Source of the DNA: Methanomassiliicoccales archaeon LGM-DZ1
Lineage (GTDB): Archaea > Thermoplasmatota > Thermoplasmata > Methanomassiliicoccales > Methanomethylophilaceae
Direction: 5' to 3'
Assembly: GCA_030168595.1 (NCBI GenBank)
Contig: CP115556.1
Coordinates: 1,488,001-1,552,000, forward strand
DNA length: 64,000 nt
Every line of letters begins with the position of its first letter. Position 1 is the first letter of the stretch. The notes beneath the pieces were generated by a model that worked only from the letters and a program-made list of their open reading frames with translations, was not told the origin of the DNA and did not search any database. This document shows positions 25,900 to 33,888 of this stretch, one piece after another. The position numbers and the translations under genes are program-made.

Positions 25900-26943
25900 A
25901 TGGAATCAGATTATCGTTTCTATATCCTGAAGAAGATCGCTTTCATCGGCATATGCATCGCCCTGATGGTCCTGGTGACAGGTTACGCGGTCACCGTGGG
26001 CTCATCGCATATCAGCATGGCGGATGTGTACCGCGACATCTGGTATCACGTGTTCGATCCGGACAGATGCGACGAGATGACGGACTGGGCTGTGTTCACC
26101 ATCAGGCTTCCGCGCATCATGACCGGGCTGGTGGCAGGCATGTCGCTGGGAGTATCGGGCGCCGCCATGCAGAGCATGATGAAGAACCCGCTGGCCGATC
26201 CGTATACCACCGGGATATCGTCGGGTGCTTCTTTCGGCGCTACCCTGGCGATCGCCATGGGTATCACGGTCGCCGGCTTCGGCGGTTCCGTGGGGCTAGT
26301 CATCACCGCGTTCGTGTTCGCGCTGATCCCGGCGGCGGTGATCATCCTGGTGTCCTCGCTGAGGAACACCTCGGCCGCCACTATGATCCTGGCCGGTATC
26401 GCCGTCATGTATCTGTTCAACGCCTGCACCACGATAATCAAGCTCAGCATCTCCGAGCAGTCGCTCTCAGCGGTCTACCAATGGTCCATCGGCGACCTGA
26501 GCGGGTCCACCTGGACATCGTTCGACGTGATCCTCGCGTTCACGGTCGTGGGGACCGCTGTTCTGATGGCGATGTCGAAGAAACTGAACATCCTCATCAC
26601 CGGCGACAAGAACGCCACCGCTCTTGGCCTCGATGCCCATAAGCTGAGGATCGTGCTGCTCCTGGTGATCTCCCTGATGGCCGCCTCGGTGGTCTGCTTC
26701 ACCGGTATCATCGGCTTCATCGGCCTGGTGGCTCCCCACATAGTGAGGATCTTCCTCGGATCCGACAACCGCTACCTGATACCCGCGTCGGCGGCTTTCG
26801 GCGCCGTCCTGCTGATGGTTGCAGACCTTATATCGAGGACGATCATCGCCCCCACGTTCCTGCCGGTCGGAGTGATAACTGCGTTCATTGGATGCCCGCT
26901 GTTCCTGTACCTGCTCATCAAGCAGAGGAAATCGATGTGGTGA
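25900..26943 (+). CDS. FecCD/BtuC-type ABC importer permease (importer 4)
   Basis: At least 347 residues from ATG 25900. Motifs are LPRIMTGLVAGMSLGVSG, KNPLADPYTTGISSGASF, GIIGFIGLVAPHIVR and GVITAFIGCPLFLYLL. The frame is open upstream and encodes a further acidic stretch (IEPTAESVLPAGEDSAE) like the N-terminus of permease 3, but it has no ATG, GTG or TTG near the strong AAGGAGGG at 25833-25841. The only codon at a suitable distance is ATC, so the true start is uncertain. The ATPase gene begins four bases after the stop. Confidence 0.9.
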   Translation: MESDYRFYILKKIAFIGICIALMVLVTGYAVTVGSSHISMADVYRDIWYHVFDPDRCDEMTDWAVFTIRLPRIMTGLVAGMSLGVSGAAMQSMMKNPLADPYTTGISSGASFGATLAIAMGITVAGFGGSVGLVITAFVFALIPAAVIILVSSLRNTSAATMILAGIAVMYLFNACTTIIKLSISEQSLSAVYQWSIGDLSGSTWTSFDVILAFTVVGTAVLMAMSKKLNILITGDKNATALGLDAHKLRIVLLLVISLMAASVVCFTGIIGFIGLVAPHIVRIFLGSDNRYLIPASAAFGAVLLMVADLISRTIIAPTFLPVGVITAFIGCPLFLYLLIKQRKSMW

Positions 26944-26947
26944 TGCC

Positions 26948-27727
26948 ATGAAGGTAGACCTCAGAGAACTGGAGTTCGGGTACGATCCGAAGGACCCCGT
27001 CCTGAAGGGGATATCATATGTCCTCGACAGGCCGGAGTTCGTCTGCATCATGGGCCCCAACGGCGTCGGGAAGTCGACCCTGATACACTGTATCAACAAG
27101 ATCCTCAGGCCGACAGGCGGGGCAGTGTTCGTCAATGACATGGACGTTTCGAAGACCAAGCTTCGTGACCTGTCCTCACATATGGGATATGTTCCCGCGT
27201 CGAGCGAGGACTCCTTCCCGCTGACTGTCGTCGACACGGTCATGGTGGGCCTGCAGAACGATTATAAGTTCGGCGGGAACAAGGACGACCTGAAGAAGGT
27301 CCATGATGTCCTCAAGCTGCTGAAGATTGAACATCTGGCTATGCGCGATTTCAACGAACTCTCCGCCGGGCAACACCAGAAGGTGGTGCTTGCGAGGGGC
27401 CTGGTCAGGTCCCCGGAGATCGTCCTCCTGGACGAACCAACTTCCAACCTCGACATCAAGCATCAGATCGAGGTCACGAAGGTCCTGAGCAGGCTTCCGA
27501 AGGAAAAGGGGATGCTGGTCATCATGATCAGCCACGACATCAACATCACAGCGAAGTTCGCCGATCGGATAATCATGCTCCACGACGGGAAGATCTTCGC
27601 AGTAGGCACTCCCGAAGAGGTTCTGACGAAAGAGAACATAAGGACCGTCTACGGGGTCGACGCGGACATCATCCAGGTGCGCGGGAGGCCTCACGTGGTG
27701 CTGAACGATTCGATCGACGATGAATGA
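26948..27727 (+). CDS. FecE/BtuD-type ABC importer ATPase (importer 4)
   Basis: 259 residues. Walker A GPNGVGKST at 36-44, signature LSAGQHQK, Walker B IVLLDEPTSNLD, switch SHDIN. It pairs with the permease just upstream. The C-terminal DVYGVD-type segment (RTVYGVDADIIQVRGRPHVVL) is shared with the other three ATPases. It is the last gene of the importer block. Confidence 0.93.
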   Translation: MKVDLRELEFGYDPKDPVLKGISYVLDRPEFVCIMGPNGVGKSTLIHCINKILRPTGGAVFVNDMDVSKTKLRDLSSHMGYVPASSEDSFPLTVVDTVMVGLQNDYKFGGNKDDLKKVHDVLKLLKIEHLAMRDFNELSAGQHQKVVLARGLVRSPEIVLLDEPTSNLDIKHQIEVTKVLSRLPKEKGMLVIMISHDINITAKFADRIIMLHDGKIFAVGTPEEVLTKENIRTVYGVDADIIQVRGRPHVVLNDSIDDE

Positions 27728-27784
27728 GCTCCCGGCGGCCGAGCTCCTGAACCCTTCAAATACGCCTGCTCCAATCCTCTCTCC

Positions 27785-28378
27785 ATGTTCGGCCGCAAAC
27801 CCAAATCTCCTGCGGACAAGGTCTTCAAAGAGGCATGCGAGCTCTACAAGAAGTGCGACTACAGCAAGGCGGCCGAGCTCTACCGCCAGGCCGCCGACCT
27901 CGGCAGCGCCGAGGCCATGTCGGACATGGGCCTGCTGTACTATCTGGGGCAGGGGGTCCCGCAGGTGAAGCAGTACGCCATAGAGTGGTGGACCAAGGCG
28001 GCCGAGGCGGGGGAGATGAAGGCGCAGCACAACCTCGGCACCGCTTACGCCTCGGGGGAGGGCGTGAAGCAGGATTTCGAGACCGCCAGGAAATGGTACG
28101 AGAAGTCTGCCGCCCAGGGCTACTACAAGAGCCAGTACTCCCTGTACCACATCTACGCCGAGGGGCTCGGCGTGCCGGTCGACACCGTGAAGGCGGCATC
28201 GTACCTCCGCCAGGCCGCCGACCAGATGTACCCCAAGGCCGAGAAGGAGCTGGGCCTGCTGTACATCTCCGGCGAGGGCGTCGAGGCCAGCCAGCGGGAG
28301 GCCGTGCGGTGGCTGAAGAGGGCCGCCAACCACGGGGACGAGTCCGCATTGGACGTTCTGAAGGAGATCAAGGACTGA
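27785..28378 (+). CDS. Sel1-repeat protein
   Basis: 197 residues made of about five Sel1-like repeats of some 36 residues (A-x-x-LYRQAADLGSAEAMSDMGLLYY...GQGV, AAEAGEMKAQHNLGTAYASGEGV, and so on). Such alpha-solenoids mediate protein-protein contacts. No signal peptide or membrane segment is seen, so it should be cytoplasmic. It lies 57 bases behind importer 4 in the same direction, but nothing shows that it belongs to that operon. Confidence 0.88.
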   Translation: MFGRKPKSPADKVFKEACELYKKCDYSKAAELYRQAADLGSAEAMSDMGLLYYLGQGVPQVKQYAIEWWTKAAEAGEMKAQHNLGTAYASGEGVKQDFETARKWYEKSAAQGYYKSQYSLYHIYAEGLGVPVDTVKAASYLRQAADQMYPKAEKELGLLYISGEGVEASQREAVRWLKRAANHGDESALDVLKEIKD

Positions 28379-28392
28379 TTCCGGGTTCGGGA

Positions 28393-29691
28393 TCAGTCGC
28401 CTTCAGGCTTCTTGGCCCGGGCCGTTCCTTCTGTCCCCGTCGGCATGTACCTGGTGCTTTTCCCAGCGCCGTATTTCGTTATCCTGCCCTGCTGCGAAAG
28501 CTCTCTGATCTTCGCGACCGCTTCATTCCTGCTCATGCCGAGAGTATCCTGCAGCTCCTGACGCGTGAACGTGCTGTGAGTCATCAGGAAACTGTCTGTC
28601 CTGTCCAGATACGATCCGATCGCCGGCAGGGTTATGGTGAATATCGAGGATCCGGATTTCACGGAAGGGGTCAGGCCGAACGGCATGTACTTGTCCATGA
28701 TCCTGGGAAGCCCGGTGCCGAATGATTCTATCAATTCGAGCCTGTACATCACGTTGGCGAGGTTTCTGTTCCTCAGCGACGATACTCCGCTGAACAGATC
28801 GCTTTCCGTATAGTATGTGTAAAGCTCGCCCGGTGACACGATCGTCAGGCAATCCGGGTAGATGCTGATCAGTATCGTTCCTTCGCGGCTGTAGTCCCGG
28901 TGGACGACAGCGTTGAGAACAGCCTCCCTTACTGCAGCTTCAGGGAACTGCAGCGTGTCCTGGCGGTAGATGCCTGCAATGGTCGAGACCGTTCTGTTGT
29001 GGTCCATGATGTATTTTATGGCCTTTTCTGCCTGTTCCAGAGCGGATCCGTCTGCAATCTCACGATCGATGAACCTTGACTTGTGGTGGTCCGGGTAGGA
29101 GGCCATTTTTATGGGCTGGTCGAACTGATCGGAAAGGATGAATGCCAGATTGGTGTACTTGCCTCCCCTGACCATATGAAGGGCCTCCATGCGGTCCGCA
29201 TCTAGTTCCAACTTCTTCTCTCCGGACACTTTCTTCAGGTAATCGAACGTGAGGTCCTGGCGCAGGGAGATCAGTTCACCGTACCGGGATGAGTACTCTT
29301 TATGCTCCAGGTGGCGGAACAGTCCCTCGCCGGTAGGCACGGTGAACGTCCCCACCCTCACGTAAATGCCGTTCTGGCTCATGTTCTTCCCGCAGAGACG
29401 GTAAGGTTTGCAGGCTCCCTCGCTCACATCGACCGATACGACGTCTTTATCGTCTATGCTCTCGATGCTGATCCTGCTCGCGGCGGAGATGTCCGGCATT
29501 ATCATGCCGGCCATTTCCCGGGCGCATTTACTGCGCACTTTTTCCGGATCGGGCAGTCCGGCGGCCGTTCCGCCGCTGTCGATCCCAATGACAATCCTTC
29601 CTCCGGAGCCGTTGCTGAACGCGACCGCGGTCTTCAGCACTTCGATAGAATATTCCCGTTCCAAATCTGTCGATAGGTCTTCCTGCAACAT
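28393..29691 (-). CDS. AlbA_2 (Schlafen-like) plus HATPase_c_4 putative transcriptional regulator
   Basis: 432 residues. The N-terminal third has the AlbA_2 DNA-binding domain pattern (LKTAVAFSNGSGGRIVIGID). The middle has the RecG-like HATPase_c_4 segment (REAVLNAVVHRDYSREGTILISIYPDCLTIVSPG, ESFGTGLPRIMDKY). The C-terminus is a winged helix (FTRQELQDTLGMSRNEAVAKIRELSQQGRI). Members are common archaeal and bacterial regulators of unclear target. It is convergent to the Sel1 gene. Upstream lies a short repeat of TTCGAATTA at about 29810-29827. Confidence 0.85.
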   Translation of the reverse strand: MLQEDLSTDLEREYSIEVLKTAVAFSNGSGGRIVIGIDSGGTAAGLPDPEKVRSKCAREMAGMIMPDISAASRISIESIDDKDVVSVDVSEGACKPYRLCGKNMSQNGIYVRVGTFTVPTGEGLFRHLEHKEYSSRYGELISLRQDLTFDYLKKVSGEKKLELDADRMEALHMVRGGKYTNLAFILSDQFDQPIKMASYPDHHKSRFIDREIADGSALEQAEKAIKYIMDHNRTVSTIAGIYRQDTLQFPEAAVREAVLNAVVHRDYSREGTILISIYPDCLTIVSPGELYTYYTESDLFSGVSSLRNRNLANVMYRLELIESFGTGLPRIMDKYMPFGLTPSVKSGSSIFTITLPAIGSYLDRTDSFLMTHSTFTRQELQDTLGMSRNEAVAKIRELSQQGRITKYGAGKSTRYMPTGTEGTARAKKPEGD

Positions 29692-29871
29692 GTCCCAGCT
29701 TCTGTTCTCTATCGGTTCCGATTGGACGAGTCCCGCAGGCCTCGGTCCGGAGCCCGGTATATTCCTGCGGACTGTGCGAGCTCCTGTTCTCAGCTTTCGA
29801 TCCGTATTCGAATTATTCGAATTATACGTATCACGAATCAGACGAATGCATGAAGCACAGTCTGTTGATCC

Positions 29872-30216
29872 TTACCTCATCGCCGCGATGCACTTCGAGA
29901 TGTCCTCATGGGACAGTTCGCCGAGCTTCTGCACGAAAGCGTCCGCGCCGGCTTCGGAGGGCTTCTTCACCTTCACCGCCGAGGGGCGGTCCTGCCCCGC
30001 GCGGGCAGGGTCGGAGAGCCTCGCGTCCAGGCCCCCGGACGCCGACGCGGGGACGAGCTCGTAGACCGTCCACGTCATCCCGTTCCGCTTCCCGACCACC
30101 ACCGGGCGCCTCTTCTTCTCCGAACCCGGGAAGGCGGCGTCCGCCAGCCACACCTCCCACTGCCTCGGGGGGCTGCGGCGGGACTGCCCCGGGTTGGGCT
30201 TGTAATTGATCTTCAT
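29872..30216 (-). CDS. PemK/MazF-like toxin-family protein
   Basis: About 114 residues from ATG 30216 (MKINYKPNPGQ). The conserved PemK-like core is PRQWEVWLADAAFPGSEKKRRPVVVGKRNG...TVYELV. A C-terminal helix (HEDISKCIAAM) closes the fold. Proteins of this family are endoribonuclease toxins, usually paired with a small antitoxin; no antitoxin gene is recognisable next to it. The longer open frame up to 30366 overlaps a remnant on the other strand and is probably not used. Part of its 5' region is duplicated at 30571-30658. Confidence 0.65.
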   Translation of the reverse strand: MKINYKPNPGQSRRSPPRQWEVWLADAAFPGSEKKRRPVVVGKRNGMTWTVYELVPASASGGLDARLSDPARAGQDRPSAVKVKKPSEAGADAFVQKLGELSHEDISKCIAAMR

Positions 30217-30253
30217 AATTCGGAGACCGCCGTGTCGGTTCATATCGGTTGCG
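30167..30253. repeat. Direct repeat copy 1: PemK-like 5' end and leader
   Basis: This stretch, covering the first codons of the PemK-like gene and its leader, recurs at 30571-30658. Shared blocks are GGGGCTGCGGCGGGA, GATCTTCA and the 22-base block at 30228-30249, CCGCCGTGTC plus GGTTCATATCGG. Confidence 0.75.
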
Positions 30254-30295
30254 ATGGATGTCCGTGCGTTCAGGATGTCCCAGAGCATCGGCTGA

Positions 30296-30466
30296 GAAAC
30301 CGAACTGCGGAAGATGCATCCGCACCTTTCTATCCGGGATTCGTTCAGAAAGGTCATCATCACCATGGACGGTGGGAAGAGACGTTATGATGAGGACGGG
30401 ATCGAAAGGATAGGGCTCACAGAATTCCTGATGGATCCCGAAAGCGTCCGAATATGTTACGGATAA
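30296..30466 (+). pseudogene. C-terminal remnant of an AAA/DUF4143-type ATP-binding protein
   Basis: An open stretch of 56 codons reading MHPHLSIRDSFRKVIITMDG...YDEDGIERIGLTEFLMDPES and ending in TAA. It matches the typical C-terminal tail of archaeal DUF4143-type ATPases (DSFRK-x-V-I near the end, then DE-x-GI-x-x-x-x-L-x-x-FL-x-x). The frame is closed upstream by TGA at 30293-30295, and none of the ATPase core is present. I read it as the end of a deleted gene. Confidence 0.5.
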
Positions 30467-30570
30467 TTTGCACATGTAACATTTTCTCGGAGTTCATCGG
30501 ATGCCGGCGGGGTATGCGGAACAACTTCCCGGCATATGCCTTCCATTCGGGAGACTGCTCAATGTGCCAG

Positions 30571-30658
30571 GAGGGGCTGCGGCGGGATTGCACCGGATCT
30601 AGCCTGCAATCGATCTTCACGGATAAGGTGCCGCCGTGTCGGTTCATATCGGCCGCGA
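30571..30658. repeat. Direct repeat copy 2: decayed partial duplicate of the PemK-like 5' end
   Basis: Aligns over its whole length with 30167-30253. On the minus strand it still reads MNRHGG-x-x-x-VKIDCRLDPVQSRRSP, parallel to MNRHGG-x-x-x-MKINYKPNPGQSRRSP, but the toxin core does not follow. It is therefore a truncated second copy. The rest of the interval 30467-30846 shows no gene apart from the glycosyltransferase promoter (TATA-like AATATTTATC at 30811-30820). Confidence 0.7.
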
Positions 30659-30846
30659 AGAGCGGAACTGGGTCCGATACATCCCGGGGCCCGGTATCTC
30701 CCTCTGTTTTTCCTTATTAGTATCTGTGCGCGTACGTGAGCAGCGAAGTGTCTGTACTTATGCCTGGCATATCTGTACAGAGAAGTTCTAGCTCTCTTCT
30801 GCCCGACTAAAATATTTATCAAACCCGAAGGTTGGGAACTCAAACC

Positions 30847-32006
30847 ATGGCGGAGTTCATCATCTTCTTCATGCTCCTTTTCTACGCCCCTTACGCCCTG
30901 TTCCAGATCTACCTGATGTTCTCTTCCGTCATTTACGACAGCAGGTAGCCGTTCGTGAAGGAGAAGCCCCTGCCCGAGGCCAACGACGTCATAGTCGCGA
31001 TAACCACCAACGGGATGGCCACGGACGTTGTCGAGAAGATCATACGCAAAGTGCGCAGCTACAATCTGGTCTCGGAGATCTTCGTCATCAAGGAGGCCCG
31101 CGACACCTTCAGATACTCATGCAGGGAGATCGTGGTGCCCGCGGAATACGTCTGCAAAGGGAAGTCCCGCAACAAGATGCGCGCGATGCAGTACGGTATC
31201 GAGGCGCTTCATGCGATGGGATACGGAAGGGGGGGGGGAAGAAGACTTACATCTGCCACCTGGATGACGACAGCGTCGTCGACAAGCCCTACCTCATGTA
31301 CGTGAAGTACTACCTCAGGGCCGAAGGTGCGCAGGGATGCATACGCCTGAGGGCCTTCGGAAGGCATCTGTTCTCATCCCTTTCGGACCTCATCAGGATC
31401 TCCAACTGCGAGGCCTGGTGCAAGTTTTGCAACTCGAGGGGCACGCCGATGTTCGTCCATGGGGAGGGCATAGTGATACGGGCCGACGTTGAGTACGACA
31501 TCGGATGGGACTACGGGACCTACGGGGCGGAGGACCTTCTGATGGGCCTGAACATCTCCAAGAAGTACCATTTCTCGCTCATACCCATCGGCAACATCTA
31601 CATAGCGCCGCCCACCTCCACGAAGGATTATTACAAGCAGCGCAGGAGATGGTTCTGGTCGATCCTGAACAACGACGGCAAGATCAGGAAGCTGAGCCCC
31701 AGCACTTACCTGTTCTACATCTACATGTACATAAACGGGGTGCTGGGACTCATCATGCTGCTGGCGTTCCCGTTCATCCTCATGTTCACGGAGTTCAGCG
31801 GCCTGATGATCGCCGTATCCGTCCTGAACGTGGCCAGTTTCTACGCCTATTATCAGTTCGGGGCTTCGTACATGCATTCCCTGCCCGTATCCGTGCTGAT
31901 GTTCATCCTGCAGGTCCCGGTGGCGTTCTATGACGGCCTGACGACGATATACGCGCTTGTGAAGAGGCCGGATTTCACGACCTTCGAGACCATAAAGAAG
32001 GTCTGA
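30847..32006 (+). pseudogene. Family 2 membrane glycosyltransferase, interrupted by TAG and a ten-G frameshift
   Basis: Reading starts at ATG 30847 with a membrane helix (MAEFIIFFMLLFYAPYALF) and meets TAG at 30946-30948. It then continues in frame as a GT2 domain (NDVIVAITTNGMATDVVEK) to a run of ten G (31229-31238), after which the protein continues in another frame: KKTYICHLDDDS (DxD motif), GAEDLLMG (catalytic acid), QRRRWFW, and C-terminal membrane helices. Eight or eleven G would restore the frame. All catalytic motifs survive, so the gene may be functional if TAG is read as pyrrolysine and the G-run varies in length or was misread. Otherwise it is a pseudogene. Confidence 0.8.
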
Positions 32007-32247
32007 ATCGTTTCTTTTCCGCATCGGAGTCCAGAACTGGGTCCAGGGGGTCGTACATCCTGTTGCGCATGATCAGCAGGTATGAGATCGCCGTGATGCC
32101 CGCGATTATGCTGAGCACCGTGAGCAGCAGGACGGCGAGGCCGAAATCCTCTAGGATGTTCCTGCTGACGAAGTATGATATGGCTGCGGAAACTACGAGC
32201 ATCATCGTGAAGACGACGATCACGGCGCGCCCGAAGAGATCGCTCAT
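31975..32247 (-). CDS. Small membrane protein with two helices
   Basis: 90 residues from ATG 32247 (MSDLFGRAVIVVF). Two strong hydrophobic segments at about 8-27 and 37-60 precede a charged tail. It is convergent to the glycosyltransferase gene and overlaps its 3' end by 32 bases. No family is recognised. Confidence 0.5.
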   Translation of the reverse strand: MSDLFGRAVIVVFTMMLVVSAAISYFVSRNILEDFGLAVLLLTVLSIIAGITAISYLLIMRNRMYDPLDPVLDSDAEKKRFRPSLWSRRS

Positions 32248-32436
32248 GGCGCCGCCATCTCGCATCCATGTAATTAAACCATCCATCCCGGAACCGCAGA
32301 CCCAGGCACGGCCGGCATAGGTATCTCCGAGAGCATCGGCGCAGATCCCCTTCAGGATATGCCGCGATCGGCAGGAGCAGGCATCTGCAACGGAGCATGA
32401 CGCCGTGCTGCGCAGAGATGATGGATTAAAAACAAT

Positions 32437-32522
32437 GGCGCCGAGAGGGAGATTTGAACTCCCGAGGGTATGCACCCACAAGCTTTCCAGGCTTGCGTCT
32501 TACCGGGCTGGGCTATCTCGGC
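32437..32522 (-). tRNA. tRNA-Ser (anticodon GGA), CCA encoded
   Basis: On the minus strand a 7-bp acceptor stem GCCGAGA/TCTCGGC, an anticodon stem CAAGC/GCTTG with loop CTGGAAA (anticodon GGA), the long variable arm typical of serine tRNAs (TGGGTGCATACCC region), a T-arm with GTTCAAATC, discriminator G and an encoded CCA at 32437-32439. A TATA-like TTTTTAA lies on the minus strand at 32548-32554, about 26 bases upstream of the mature 5' end. Confidence 0.93.
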
Positions 32523-32570
32523 CTCGTCCGCTCGTATCTGGTGCTTGATTAAAAAGGTTTGCGCGCTTTG

Positions 32571-33870
32571 GGCCTCATTGAAACCCTCTTCGATTTTTTC
32601 TTGATCCTGCGAGGCAGGGCAATCCGGGAGCGGGGATTCTTGGCATGCCGGGCAGTCAGCATCCGTCTCCGAGGCCGCTGTCCGGCTGAATTCATTGTAT
32701 TTCTTTTTTGCGATAAACATAAATATATTATGTTTGGAGGACATATGGCGTAAGGGCAAAGAGCCAGACATTGGAGAACAGAGGAACGCCCCCTGTGAGT
32801 TGCGAACATAGAGGGGGCGGCCACCCGGAAGCGATTCGGATGACGAACGAAGATAGCGCTGACAGCATAGTTAATGGTATTGTGCCCCGCGGGAACCGCG
32901 GGGCCAACAGGGGGATGAGATATTCGAGGATGCCGGCCCGCGGCGACGCCGCCAGGGAGTTCGGCGAGACGGTCATGGCGGCCCTGGAGGCCGCCGGGGT
33001 GCCGGAACGCTCCTCGAAGTACAGCAACCGCATCTACTCGGACCGCCAGAAGCTGGCGGTCCTGGCCTTCATGGTCTGGTGCGGGATCGGGTACGGAGCG
33101 GTCCGCAGCGCCCTCGGCATGTACCGGGGCCTCCTGGAGGGTATCGGCCTGGAGCGCATCCCTGACGGCTCGACCCTGTGCAAGTTCCTGAAACGGACGG
33201 AGAAGAGCGTCCTGGAGACGGCGGTGAGGGCCTTCGCGGCCGCCGCGGACAGCCGCGCGATCGTGGCGGTCGACAGCACCGGCCTGTCCGATTTCGACCG
33301 GTCCGCCCATTACGAGAAGCGCCTGGACGACTTCGGGGCCAAGCGCAGCAGGTCGTTCACGAAGCTGTCGCTGGCGGTGGACACGGCGACGAGGATCGTC
33401 CTGAGCGCGTCGGCCTCCGCCGACGGGCACAGGAACGACACGACGTTCATGCCGGGGCACATCGCGGACCTGGCGCAATCGGGCATCAGGGTGATCTGGG
33501 TCACAGCGGACAAGGCCTACGATTCCTCGGACAACCACCGGCGCATACGGATAGAGCTGGGCGCCAGGGCGGCCATACCGGTCCGCCGCGGCGCTCCCGG
33601 CCGCGGCACGGCCGTCCACGGCCCGTACAGGCGCATGATGGAAGAGGCGCTGTCCGATCCGGACAGCGCCGAGAGCATGGTTTACAGGCGCAGAGCGATC
33701 GTCGAATCGACCAACTTCATGATCAAGAGGGCCGCCGGCCCTTCGGTATCGGCCAGGATACCGGCCTGCAAGGAAGGCCAGGCGATCCTCAAGGTGATCG
33801 CCTTCAACGTCCTGAGGGTCATCAGGCTGGGACGTGCGGAAAAGTTGCGGAGAGGGTTTCAATGAGACCC
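32571..33870 (+). mobile_element. IS4/IS5-superfamily insertion sequence
   Basis: Imperfect inverted repeats GG(C/T)CTCATTGAAACCCTCT mark the ends (32571 and 33870). A direct repeat CGCGCTTTG flanks the element (32562-32570 and 33871-33879), a 9-bp target duplication. It lies just upstream of the tRNA-Ser promoter and before the 3' end of the hydrolase gene. The interval 32571-32839 before the transposase holds no other gene. Confidence 0.85.
32840..33865 (+). CDS. DDE transposase (DDE_Tnp_1 type, IS4-like)
   Basis: About 341 residues from ATG 32840 (MTNEDSADSIV); the open frame starts at 32771. Catalytic residues are visible as VAVDSTGLSDF, VTADKAYDSSDN and the YREK signature of IS4-like enzymes in YRRRAIVESTNFMIK (Y-2-R-3-E-6-K). 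No internal stop or frameshift. The stop lies inside the right inverted repeat. The gene is very GC-rich, and a 708-codon antisense open frame over it is a compositional shadow. Confidence 0.88.
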   Translation: MTNEDSADSIVNGIVPRGNRGANRGMRYSRMPARGDAAREFGETVMAALEAAGVPERSSKYSNRIYSDRQKLAVLAFMVWCGIGYGAVRSALGMYRGLLEGIGLERIPDGSTLCKFLKRTEKSVLETAVRAFAAAADSRAIVAVDSTGLSDFDRSAHYEKRLDDFGAKRSRSFTKLSLAVDTATRIVLSASASADGHRNDTTFMPGHIADLAQSGIRVIWVTADKAYDSSDNHRRIRIELGARAAIPVRRGAPGRGTAVHGPYRRMMEEALSDPDSAESMVYRRRAIVESTNFMIKRAAGPSVSARIPACKEGQAILKVIAFNVLRVIRLGRAEKLRRGFQ

Positions 33871-33888
33871 GCGCTTTGGGCGGGATTC

